Assembly: GCF_015776785.2 (NCBI RefSeq)
Contig: NZ_LFMD02000002.1
Span: forward strand, 490,125 to 554,124
Reading direction: 5' to 3'
DNA from: Kitasatospora sp. SUK 42
GTDB lineage: Bacteria > Actinomycetota > Actinomycetes > Streptomycetales > Streptomycetaceae
DNA length: 64,000 nucleotides
Shown in pieces: positions 56,342 to 64,000 of this stretch (position 1 is its first letter; every line of letters begins with the position of its first letter). Made by a program: the position numbers and the translations under genes. A model generated the notes under the pieces. It was not told the origin of the DNA. It made no database searches and saw only the letters and a program-made list of their open reading frames with translations.

Positions 56342-56357
56342 AAGAACATCTGTTCGA
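56342..56357 (-). promoter_or_regulatory. LexA box upstream of recA
   Basis: On the minus strand TCGAACAGATGTTCTT, 10 of 12 defined bases of TCGAAC-N4-GTTCGA. It lies about 120 bp upstream of the recA ATG and close to the stop of the preceding AI-2E family gene. Confidence 0.75.
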
Positions 56358-56365
56358 TTCAAGCG

Positions 56366-57661
56366 TCACACGTTCGTACGACTGTCGTCCCCCTCCGGCT
56401 CCCGCTCCCGCGCACCGTCGCCGCCGACCATCCGCCGCAGCCGCCGGGCCGCCTCCCGGCGCAGCTCACGACGGGCGCGGCGCTGCTCGCCCCGGTCGAT
56501 CCGCGGGTCGGTGGCCACCTCGTAGCGCCGCACGTACGTCCCGACGAAGCCCTGCAGGGTGGCCGCCGCCGGGATCGCGATCAGCGCACCCACCGCGCCG
56601 AGCAGCGCCGCGCCCGCGATCACCGCCCCGAAGGCCACCGCCGGGTGCACGTCCACCGTGCGCGCGGTGATCCTCGGCTGCAGCAGGTAGTTCTCGATCT
56701 GCTGGTAGACCACCACGAAGACCAGCACCCAGAGCGCGTCCACCGGGTCCACGGTCAGCGCCACCAGCACCGGCACCGCCCCGGCCAGGTACGTCCCGAT
56801 GGTGGGCACGAACTGCGACATGACGCCGACCCAGACCGCCAGCGCCGCCGAGTACGGCAGGTCGAGCAGCGCGAACATCACCCAGTGCCCGGCCGCCGAC
56901 ACCACCGCGAGCAGCGCCCGGGAGTACAGGTAGCCGCCGGTCTTGGCCAGCGCGATCTCCCAGGCCCGCAGCACCTCGGCCTGCTTGGCGGGCGGCAGCA
57001 TCGAGCAGACCGTCCGGCGGACCCGCGGGCCCTCGGCGGTGAAGTAGAAGGTGAACAGCCCGACCGTGAAGGCCTGGAAGAGGCCGCCGATCACGGTGGA
57101 GGAGACGCCCCAGACGTTGTCGGCGGCCTGCTGGACGTAGCTCTCGATGGTGCCGGAGTCCTTGAGCAGCCGCTGTTGCAGCTCGCCCAGCGAGAGGTTC
57201 TGATGGAAGGTCTGGTTCACCCAGTTGATCAGATTGTCGACCAGGTGTGGCAGATCCCCGGCGATCTTCGCCACCTGGTCCACCAGCACGGTCCCGAGCG
57301 CCGCGAGGAAGCCGACCGCCGACACCCCGACCGCGACGAACACCAGGAAGGTGCCCACCCCGCGGCGCACCCCGCGCGCCGCCATCCGGTCCACGGCCGG
57401 CTCCAGCGCCAGCGACAGGAAGAAGGCCACCAGCAGCATCACGAACAGGTCGATCAACTGCCGGAAGGCCCAGTCCGCGAGCTGGAACAGCCCCACCAGC
57501 ACCAGGAACAGCACCATCGCCCGGGGCAGCCAGCGCGGCATCCCCCCGCCGTTCCCGCGCCCGTCGTCGGCGATCCGCACCGATCCGTCCGAATTCTCCG
57601 GTTCGGAGCTGTTCGTATTCTTCTGTCCCGTACTGTCTGTCACTCGAACAGTCTGGCCCAT
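56366..57661 (-). CDS. AI-2E family transporter-like membrane protein
   Basis: 431 residues with about eight membrane segments, PF01594 family. A cytoplasmic tail (residues 1-44) is followed by a helix pair (AMVLFLVLVGLFQLADWAFR, LIDLFVMLLVAFFLSLALEP), the conserved GVMSQFVPTIGTYLAGAVPV region and NYLLQPRITARTVDVHPAVA. The C-terminus is highly basic (RRARRELRREAARRLRR). Despite the family name, autoinducer-2 export is unlikely to be its role here; members also act as ion transporters. ATG at 57661, with GTG six codons later as an alternative. It lies upstream of recA on the same strand. Confidence 0.88.
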   Translation of the reverse strand: MGQTVRVTDSTGQKNTNSSEPENSDGSVRIADDGRGNGGGMPRWLPRAMVLFLVLVGLFQLADWAFRQLIDLFVMLLVAFFLSLALEPAVDRMAARGVRRGVGTFLVFVAVGVSAVGFLAALGTVLVDQVAKIAGDLPHLVDNLINWVNQTFHQNLSLGELQQRLLKDSGTIESYVQQAADNVWGVSSTVIGGLFQAFTVGLFTFYFTAEGPRVRRTVCSMLPPAKQAEVLRAWEIALAKTGGYLYSRALLAVVSAAGHWVMFALLDLPYSAALAVWVGVMSQFVPTIGTYLAGAVPVLVALTVDPVDALWVLVFVVVYQQIENYLLQPRITARTVDVHPAVAFGAVIAGAALLGAVGALIAIPAAATLQGFVGTYVRRYEVATDPRIDRGEQRRARRELRREAARRLRRMVGGDGAREREPEGDDSRTNV

Positions 57662-57674
57662 CCACCGGACGGGC

Positions 57675-57869
57675 TCAGCGCAGTTGCGCGGAAACCCCCT
57701 GGGTCTCGCAGACCACCCGCCAGACGTCCTTGGCCTCCCAGCCCGCGTCCAGCGCCTGGCGCACCGTCCGCCCGCCCAGCTCGCTCATCACGTGGTCGGA
57801 CGCGAAGGACTCCGCGTACGCCTCGCCGAAGTGCGCGTACATCCGTCGCCAGAACTCGGTCAGCCTCAT
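57675..57869 (-). CDS. DUF3046 protein
   Basis: 64 residues: MRLTEFWRRMYAHFGEAYAE, SFASDHVMSELGGRTVRQAL, DAGWEAKDVWRVVCETQGV. This is the actinobacterial DUF3046 family, typically encoded beside recA. Role unknown; small, soluble, possibly binding a partner. The ATG at 57869 is exact for the family. Its stop lies 13 bp before the AI-2E family gene, so the two are probably cotranscribed. Confidence 0.9.
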   Translation of the reverse strand: MRLTEFWRRMYAHFGEAYAESFASDHVMSELGGRTVRQALDAGWEAKDVWRVVCETQGVSAQLR

Positions 57870-57976
57870 GGCCCCAGTATCCCGGACCCCGCACCGGCTC
57901 CCCCGGCCAGCCACTCCCCGGCCGTCAGCGCGTACTCGACCTCGCCCCACTCCGCCCCCACGCCGAACCGCCCCCC

Positions 57977-59476
57977 TCAGCGGGGCACCACCAGCAACCC
58001 CGCACCGAAGTACTGCCGGTCCCCGCACGCGCGCACCCCCGACGCACAGGCCCCCGACGCCGCACCCGCCAGCAGCCCCGCGAGCCCGTCCGACCCGAGG
58101 TCCGGGTGGAGCGCCGCGGCCACCGCGACCGCCCCGGTGACGTGCGCCGCCGCCATCGAGGTCCCGGCCAGCGCCGCGTACTGCCCCCCGGGCCAGTCGG
58201 AGACGATCGCCCCCTGCACCCCGCCGTCCGGGTCGCCGCCCGGAGCGGCCAGCGACACCCGCCCGCGTCCGTAGTTGGAGTAGGCGGACGGACGGCCGTC
58301 CCGGTTGACGGCGGTGACGGTGACGACCCCGGGCAGCTCGCCGGGGAGGCGGACGCACTCGGTGCCCAGGTAGCGGGTGCGGGCCGGTCCGGAGACCCGG
58401 TCGTTGGGGCTGCGCTCGTCGGTCCGGGAGGCGCCGAGGTCCTGCCCGTCGTTGCCGGCCGAGGCGACCACCACCGCGCCCTTGCGCCGGGCGTACGCGG
58501 TGGCCCGGCCGACGGCGGCGATCAGCGCCGCCTGGTCGCGGTCCTCGGGGCAGTTGTACTTCCACGGGTCGGCGAAGTAGCTGTTGTTGATCGCCTTGGC
58601 CCCGTGGTCGGCCGCCCAGAGCATGCCGCAGACGATGTTCTCCACGTAGTACTGCCCCAGCGGTCCGAGCAGCCGGACGGCGGCGATCCGCACGCCGGGC
58701 GCCACCCCGGTGACGCCGTGTCCGTCCCGGCCGGCGCCGACGATCCCGGCGACATGGGTGCCGTGACCGCTCTCCCCCACCCCGGGGTCGGGCCGCCAGG
58801 AGCCGGTCCGGGCGTCCGGCCGGCCGTCCGCGCAGGAGGCCGAGGCCTTCGGGTCGACGGCCGCCCGCAGGTCCGGGTGGGTGTCGTCCACGCCCGAGTC
58901 CAGCACCGCGACCAGCACCTGGTGCAGCGCCTCCGCGCCCGGCACGCTCCTGGCGACGACGCCGGCCGGCCCCGGGGCGGCGCCGAGCATGGCGAGGTTC
59001 CAGGCCCCGCCCTCCGCGGGGTCGGGCACCGTGACGGTCCCGCCGCTCCGCCCGTCCGAGCTCGTGCGCGCCGCCCCCGCCGTGAAGTCCCCGGCGCCCT
59101 CGACCGCCCTCGGCGGCCCGACCACCGGAGCGGTCCGGGTCGCACCCACGGCGGCGATCCCCGGCCTGGCCCGGGCCCTGTCCGCGAAACCGCCGGTCGC
59201 GTACGCCAGCACCGCCCCGATCTGCGGGTACTCCTGCACCACCTGCCCGCCCGCCGCCAGGCTCGCCGCCTCGGCCCGGGCGGTGCCCGCGGCGTCCTCC
59301 TGCTCGGCCAGCACCAGGTAGCTGAGGTAGGCCCGCCCGGGCCCCGACACGTACGGCACGGCGCCGCCGGCCACGAGGGCGGTGAGCAGCATCGCGAGCA
59401 GCGTCCGGGCGGGCCCGCGGAGCCCGCGGCGGCGGACCGTACGGGCGGGACTGCCGGACTGGTGCTGCTGCGCCAT
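57977..59476 (-). CDS. Secreted subtilisin-like (S8) serine protease
   Basis: About 499 residues. Signal anchor GPARTLLAMLLTALVAGGAV lies near the N-terminus, followed by a propeptide-like region (about 60-200). The S8 catalytic domain has Asp in VAVLDSGVDDTHPDL, His in ESGHGTHVAGIVGAG, oxyanion Asn in AKAINNSYF plus VVASAGNDGQD, and Ser in ALAGTSMAAAHVTGAVAVAA. Cys pairs (CADG, CPED, CVRL, CASG, CGDR) suggest disulfides. The C-terminus has no clear second membrane anchor, unlike mycosins. ATG at 59476 is chosen. It is divergent from lhr. Substrate unknown. Confidence 0.9.
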   Translation of the reverse strand: MAQQHQSGSPARTVRRRGLRGPARTLLAMLLTALVAGGAVPYVSGPGRAYLSYLVLAEQEDAAGTARAEAASLAAGGQVVQEYPQIGAVLAYATGGFADRARARPGIAAVGATRTAPVVGPPRAVEGAGDFTAGAARTSSDGRSGGTVTVPDPAEGGAWNLAMLGAAPGPAGVVARSVPGAEALHQVLVAVLDSGVDDTHPDLRAAVDPKASASCADGRPDARTGSWRPDPGVGESGHGTHVAGIVGAGRDGHGVTGVAPGVRIAAVRLLGPLGQYYVENIVCGMLWAADHGAKAINNSYFADPWKYNCPEDRDQAALIAAVGRATAYARRKGAVVVASAGNDGQDLGASRTDERSPNDRVSGPARTRYLGTECVRLPGELPGVVTVTAVNRDGRPSAYSNYGRGRVSLAAPGGDPDGGVQGAIVSDWPGGQYAALAGTSMAAAHVTGAVAVAAALHPDLGSDGLAGLLAGAASGACASGVRACGDRQYFGAGLLVVPR

Positions 59477-59508
59477 CCCACGGTCTCCGCTCGTCGGTCC
59501 GATGAGGT

Positions 59509-59577
59509 CACGGTCATCCGGTCGCACGGTCATCCGGTGCACGGCCGTCCGGTGCACGGTCCAGCCGGCCACACGGT
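59509..59577. repeat. 15-16 bp degenerate tandem repeat in the S8 / lhr gap
   Basis: About four units on the pattern CACGGTCATCCGGTG lie immediately upstream of the S8 protease gene. They may be operator repeats or neutral slippage products. Confidence 0.6.
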
Positions 59578-59700
59578 CGTACAGCCTTGATCAGGCATCC
59601 GTTTCCTCACCATATGAGCCGACTGTCATTCCCGCCCTCCCGGTTACACCCCTCGTCAGCCCCGCCCCCGCTTGTCAGCCCCACCCGGCACCATGGGGGC

Positions 59701-62700
59701 ATGGCGCCCCAGCACCCCACCCCGCCCGCCGAAGACCCCCTGGCCGGATTCGCCCCGGCCACCCGGGCCTGGTTCACGGGTGCCTTCCCCGCCCCCACCA
59801 CCGCCCAGGCCGAGGCCTGGCGCGCCATCGGCCGGGAGACCGACGTCCTGGTGGTCGCCCCCACCGGCTCCGGCAAGACGCTCGCCGCCTTCCTCTCCGC
59901 CCTGGACCGGCTCAGCAGCACCCCGCCCCCGGCCGAACCCAAGCGCCGCTGCCGGGTGCTCTACGTCTCCCCGCTCAAGGCCCTCGCGGTGGACGTCGAA
60001 CGGAACCTCCGCGCCCCGCTGACCGGCCTGCGCCAGGCCGCCGTCCGGCTCGGCCTGCCCGAGCCCGAGGTCCAGGTCGCCATCCGCTCCGGCGACACCC
60101 CCGCCGCCGACCGCCGCCGCTTCGCCACCCACCCGCCGGACATCCTGATCACCACCCCCGAGTCGCTCTTCCTGCTGCTCACCTCCGCCTCCCGGGAGGC
60201 GCTGCGCGGCGTGGACACGGTGATCCTGGACGAGGTGCACGCCGTCGCCGGCACCAAGCGCGGCGCCCACCTCGCGCTCAGCCTGGAGCGGCTGGACGAA
60301 CTGCTGGACCGCCCGGCCCGCCGGATCGGCCTGTCCGCGACCGTCCGCCCGGTCGAGGAGGTGGCACGCTTCCTCAGCCCGCAGCGCGGCGCCGTCGTCG
60401 TCCAGCCCGCCGCCGCCAAGGAGTTCGACCTCTCGGTGGTCGTCCCCGTCCCCGACCTGGACGACCTGCCCGCCGCCCCTGCCGCCGGCGGCTCCGCCGG
60501 CAGCGACCCGCAGCGCCAAGCGTCGATCTGGCCGCACGTCGAGGAACGGATCGTCGACCTGGTCGAGGCGCACCGCTCGACCATCGTCTTCGCCAACTCC
60601 CGCCGGCTGGCCGAGCGCCTGTGCAACCGGCTGAACGAGATCGCCTTCGAGCGCGCCACCGGCGCCGCCGTCCCCGAGGCGCACGCCCCGGCCGAGCTGA
60701 TGGGCGGCTCGGGCGCGGCCAAGGGCGCGCCCCCGGTGATCGCCCGGGCCCACCACGGCTCCGTCTCCAAGGAGCAGCGCTCCCTCGTCGAGGAGGAGTT
60801 GAAGGCCGGCCGGCTGCCCGCCGTGGTCGCCACCTCCAGCCTGGAGCTGGGCATCGACATGGGCGCGGTGGAGCTCGTCGTCCAGGTCGAGTCCCCGCCC
60901 TCGGTCGCCTCCGGACTGCAGCGGGTCGGCCGGGCCGGGCACCAGGTCGGCGCCGTCTCCACCGGCATCTTCTTCCCCAAGTACCGGGGCGACCTCGTGC
61001 AGTCCGCCGTGGTCACCGAGCGGATGCGGGCCGGCCGGATCGAGGCGCTGCGCATCCCGCGCAACCCGCTGGACGTGCTCGCCCAGCAGCTGGTCGCGAT
61101 GACCGCCCTGGACGACTGGCCGGTGGACGACCTGATCGCCGTGGTCCGCCGCGCCGCGCCCTTCGCCACCCTCCCGCAGTCCGCCTTCGACGCCGTGCTC
61201 GACATGCTGGCCGGCCGCTACCCCTCGGACGCCTTCGCCGAGTTGCGCCCCCGGGTGGTCTGGGACCGGGTGGCCGGCACGGTCACCGGCCGCCCCGGCG
61301 CCCAGCGCCTGGCCGTCACCTCCGGCGGCACCATCCCCGACCGCGGCCTGTTCGGCGTCTTCATCGCCGGCAGCACCGAGTCCGATTCGACGACCGGCAA
61401 GAAGGGCGGTGGTGGGCGACGGGTGGGCGAGCTCGACGAGGAGATGGTCTACGAGTCCCGCGTCGGCGACGTGTTCACCCTCGGCACCACCTCCTGGCGG
61501 ATCGAGGAGATCACCCACGACAAGGTGCTGGTCACCCCCGCCCCCGGCGTCCCCGGCCGGCTGCCGTTCTGGAAGGGCGACACCCTCGGCCGCCCGCTCG
61601 AACTCGGCCGCGCCCTGGGCGCGTTCACCCGCGAGCTGGGCGGCATGCGCCCCGACGCCGCCACCGAGCGCCTCAAGCAGGCCGGCCTGGACGACTGGGC
61701 CGCCGCCAACCTGCTCGACTACCTCGCCCAGCAGCGCGCCGCCTGCGGGCACCTCCCGGACGACCGCACCATCGTGGTCGAGCGCTTCCGGGACGAACTG
61801 GGCGACTGGCGGATCGTCATCCACTCGCCCTTCGGCGCCCAGGTGCACGCCCCCTGGGCGCTCGCCCTCGGCGCCCGGCTGCGCGAGAAGCACGGCCTGG
61901 ACCCGCAGGTCATGCACGCCGACGACGGCATCGTGCTGCGCCTGCCCGACGCGGACCTCCTCGCCCCCGACTTCGACTTCGGCAGCCCCTCCGGCTTCGG
62001 CGGCCCCTCCGATCCCGCCGGTTCGGCTCCGGACGAGGCCCCGGTCGGCGCCGACGCCACGCTGTTCGACCCGGGCGAGATCGAACAGCTGGTCACCGAC
62101 CAGGTCGGCGGCTCCGCCCTGTTCGCCTCCCGCTTCCGCGAGTGCGCCGGCCGCGCCCTGCTGCTCCCCCGCCGCAGCCCCGGCCGCCGCACCCCGCTCT
62201 GGCAGCAGCGCCAGCGCGCCGCCCAGCTCCTCGAAGTCGCCTCCGAGTACGGCTCGTTCCCGATCGTCCTGGAGGCCGTCCGCGAGTGCCTGCAGGACGT
62301 CTTCGACGTCCCCGGCCTGGTCGAGCTGATGGGCGACCTCGAATCCCGCGCCGTCCGCCTGGTCGAGGTCACCACCCCCGAGCCCTCCCCCTTCGCCCGC
62401 TCGCTGCTCTTCGGCTACGTCGCCCAGTTCCTCTACGAGGGCGACTCCCCGCTCGCCGAGCGCCGGGCCGCCGCGCTCTCGCTCGACTCCCGGCTGCTCT
62501 CCGAGCTCCTCGGGCAGGCCGAGTTGAGCGAACTGCTCGACCCTCAGGTGCTCACCGACCTGGAGGCCGAGCTCCAACGCCTCACCCCCGAGCGCCGGAT
62601 CAGGGACGCCGAGGGCGTCGCCGACGCGCTGCGCCTGCTCGGCCCGCTCACCGAGGCCGAGTTGACCGCCCGCGGCGCCGAGCCGCTCTGGGCCCTGGAG

Positions 62701-64000
62701 CTGGAGGCCGCCCGCCGGGTGATCCAGGTCAGGATCGCGGGCGAGCAGCGCTGGGCCGCGATCGAGGACGCCGGGCGGCTGCGCGACGCGCTCGGCACCC
62801 CGCTGCCGGTCGGCGTCCCCGAGGCCTTCACCGAACCGGTCAAGGACCCGCTGGGCGACCTGCTCGCCCGGCACGCCCGCACCCACGGCCCGTTCACCGC
62901 CGCCGAGGCCGGCGCCCGCTACGGGCTGGGCACCGCCGTGGTCACCGGCACCCTGCACCGCCTCACCGCCGCCGGCCGCCTGGTGCAGGGCCAGTTCACC
63001 CCACCCGTCGCCCGCCACCACCCTTCGCCGGAAGCGCTTCGCGCCGCCCCTCCCGACCACGCCGCCCCCGAATGGTGCGACGCCGAGGTGCTGCGCCGGC
63101 TGCGCCGCCGCTCGCTGGCCGCGCTGCGCCAGGAGGTCGAGCCCGTCCCCCCGCGCGCCCTGGCCGCCTTCCTCCCGCAGTGGCAGCACCTGGCCGGCCA
63201 CCGGCTGCGCGGCCCGGACGGCCTGCTGCGGGTGGTCGAGCAGCTCCAGGGCACCGCCCTGCCCGCCTCGGCCCTGGAGAAGCTGATCCTCCCGGCCCGG
63301 CTCGCCGACTACTCCCCCGGCCTGCTGGACGAGTTGACGGCCGCCGGCGAGATCGGCTGGTGCGGCGCGGGCGCGCTGCCCGGCAAGGACGGCTGGCTCA
63401 GCCTGCACCTGACCGAGAACGCCCACCTGCTGCGCCCCGAGCCCGTCCCGCCCGCACTCACCCCGGTGCACACCGCCCTGATGCAGGCACTGGCCGGCGG
63501 CTACGGCCTGTTCTTCCGCCAACTCGTCCAGCAGTTGCCGGAGGAGACCCCCGAGCCGGAGGTCGTCGAGGCGCTCTGGGACCTGGTCTGGGCCGGGTAC
63601 GTCACCAACGACACCCTCGCTCCGCTGCGCGCCCTGCTCGGCTCCGGCCGCACCGCGGGCGCCACCGCCCACCGCGCGCCCCGGGCCACCCCACGGGGCC
63701 GCTACGGCGGCGCCGGCCGCCCCTTCGGCCGGCCCGGCGGCGCGCTGCGCAGCGGCCCGCCGACGGTGGCCGGGCGCTGGTCGCTGCTGCCCGCCTTCGC
63801 CGCCGACCCGACGGTACGGGCCACCGCCCAGGCGCAGAGCCTGCTGGACCGGCACGGCCTGCTCACCCGGGGCACGGTGGCGGCCGAACGGGTCCCCGGC
63901 GGCTTCGCCGGGGTCTACCGGGTGCTCGCCGCGATGGAGGAGCGCGGCCGGGCCCGCCGGGGCTACTTCGTCGAGGGCCTGGGCGGCGCCCAGTTCGCCA
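59701..64000 (+). CDS. lhr: Large ATP-dependent helicase Lhr (partial, runs off window end)
   Basis: The first 1433 codons are present and open; the end lies outside the window. Superfamily 2 Lhr helicase, 3-prime to 5-prime, linked to DNA repair. Walker A is VVAPTGSGKTLAAFLSALDR, DEVH box is DTVILDEVHAVAGTKRGAHL, motif III LSATVRPVEEVARFLSP, motif VI GLQRVGRAGHQVGAVSTGIF. The winged-helix and Lhr-core domains follow, reaching GYFVEGLGGAQFA at the window edge, a conserved late block. The ATG at 59701 opens MAPQHPTPPAEDPLAGFAPA; GGGGGC is just upstream. Length so far fits the about 1500-residue family. Confidence 0.95.
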   Translation, partial: MAPQHPTPPAEDPLAGFAPATRAWFTGAFPAPTTAQAEAWRAIGRETDVLVVAPTGSGKTLAAFLSALDRLSSTPPPAEPKRRCRVLYVSPLKALAVDVERNLRAPLTGLRQAAVRLGLPEPEVQVAIRSGDTPAADRRRFATHPPDILITTPESLFLLLTSASREALRGVDTVILDEVHAVAGTKRGAHLALSLERLDELLDRPARRIGLSATVRPVEEVARFLSPQRGAVVVQPAAAKEFDLSVVVPVPDLDDLPAAPAAGGSAGSDPQRQASIWPHVEERIVDLVEAHRSTIVFANSRRLAERLCNRLNEIAFERATGAAVPEAHAPAELMGGSGAAKGAPPVIARAHHGSVSKEQRSLVEEELKAGRLPAVVATSSLELGIDMGAVELVVQVESPPSVASGLQRVGRAGHQVGAVSTGIFFPKYRGDLVQSAVVTERMRAGRIEALRIPRNPLDVLAQQLVAMTALDDWPVDDLIAVVRRAAPFATLPQSAFDAVLDMLAGRYPSDAFAELRPRVVWDRVAGTVTGRPGAQRLAVTSGGTIPDRGLFGVFIAGSTESDSTTGKKGGGGRRVGELDEEMVYESRVGDVFTLGTTSWRIEEITHDKVLVTPAPGVPGRLPFWKGDTLGRPLELGRALGAFTRELGGMRPDAATERLKQAGLDDWAAANLLDYLAQQRAACGHLPDDRTIVVERFRDELGDWRIVIHSPFGAQVHAPWALALGARLREKHGLDPQVMHADDGIVLRLPDADLLAPDFDFGSPSGFGGPSDPAGSAPDEAPVGADATLFDPGEIEQLVTDQVGGSALFASRFRECAGRALLLPRRSPGRRTPLWQQRQRAAQLLEVASEYGSFPIVLEAVRECLQDVFDVPGLVELMGDLESRAVRLVEVTTPEPSPFARSLLFGYVAQFLYEGDSPLAERRAAALSLDSRLLSELLGQAELSELLDPQVLTDLEAELQRLTPERRIRDAEGVADALRLLGPLTEAELTARGAEPLWALELEAARRVIQVRIAGEQRWAAIEDAGRLRDALGTPLPVGVPEAFTEPVKDPLGDLLARHARTHGPFTAAEAGARYGLGTAVVTGTLHRLTAAGRLVQGQFTPPVARHHPSPEALRAAPPDHAAPEWCDAEVLRRLRRRSLAALRQEVEPVPPRALAAFLPQWQHLAGHRLRGPDGLLRVVEQLQGTALPASALEKLILPARLADYSPGLLDELTAAGEIGWCGAGALPGKDGWLSLHLTENAHLLRPEPVPPALTPVHTALMQALAGGYGLFFRQLVQQLPEETPEPEVVEALWDLVWAGYVTNDTLAPLRALLGSGRTAGATAHRAPRATPRGRYGGAGRPFGRPGGALRSGPPTVAGRWSLLPAFAADPTVRATAQAQSLLDRHGLLTRGTVAAERVPGGFAGVYRVLAAMEERGRARRGYFVEGLGGAQFA

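Noticed and set aside
56366..57661. Quorum-sensing autoinducer-2 exporter
   Set aside because: The family name comes from one enterobacterial member; no luxS or AI-2 gene is in view and other members are ion transporters.
59656..63855. A 1399-codon minus-strand open frame opposite lhr
   Set aside because: The plus strand encodes an unbroken Lhr helicase with all helicase motifs; the antisense frame is compositional.

Overview
The window is about 72 percent G+C with strong third-position GC bias, GTG and TTG starts, 4-bp ATGA gene overlaps, a complete conservon, a sugar ABC importer without its own ATPase, and the blocks nrdR-nrdJ / lexA, hflX / dapF / miaA / miaB, gluABCD and recA-recX. This points to a chromosomal core region of a Streptomycetaceae actinomycete (Streptomyces or Kitasatospora). 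As I remember it, the gene order follows the Streptomyces coelicolor SCO58xx-SCO57xx core, with lineage-specific insertions. No rRNA, tRNA, insertion sequence, phage or CRISPR array was seen.

1-10 kb: an unknown protein, rnhB, a TetR / DHA2 efflux pair with two inverted operator copies, a DUF4173 membrane protein behind two palindromes, and a carbohydrate importer (binding lipoprotein plus two permeases). 10-16 kb: a conservon (cvnA-B-C-D) ending in two P450s, one CYP157-like without ExxR and one CYP154-like. 16-18.4 kb: a small HTH protein with a stand-alone Clp-N protein behind a leaderless promoter and duplicated operators, then an amidohydrolase and a MerR regulator. 18.5-25.6 kb: nrdJ, nrdR, lexA and a DinG-type helicase.

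25.6-31.3 kb: a four-gene NRPS-independent siderophore operon (two IucA/IucC synthetases, a hydroxylase and an acyltransferase) under an iron box. It has the aerobactin gene content and no decarboxylase in view. 31.5-33.8 kb: two tandem secreted serine-protease-like lipoproteins; the second has Ala in place of the nucleophilic Ser.

33.9-46.7 kb: hflX overlapping an RSH alarmone gene, dapF, a small membrane protein, miaA, a small MT0933-type protein, an extradiol-dioxygenase-like protein, miaB, a lone TAXI binding protein and a two-component system. 47-52 kb: gluABCD and an FAD monooxygenase. 52-64 kb: rny, recX (with a long N-terminal extension), recA (RecA-NDp promoter plus LexA box), an AI-2E family protein, DUF3046, a subtilisin-like protease and a large Lhr helicase cut by the window end.

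The main functional links are the DNA-damage group (lexA, dinG, recA, recX, lhr), dNTP supply under NrdR (nrdRJ), stress translation control (RSH/HflX, MiaA/MiaB, RNase Y), and several small transporter or efflux units with their own operators. The least ordinary features are the siderophore operon, the protease / pseudoprotease pair, the HTH-ClpN unit and the CYP157-bearing conservon. Site coordinates were counted by hand and may be off by one base.
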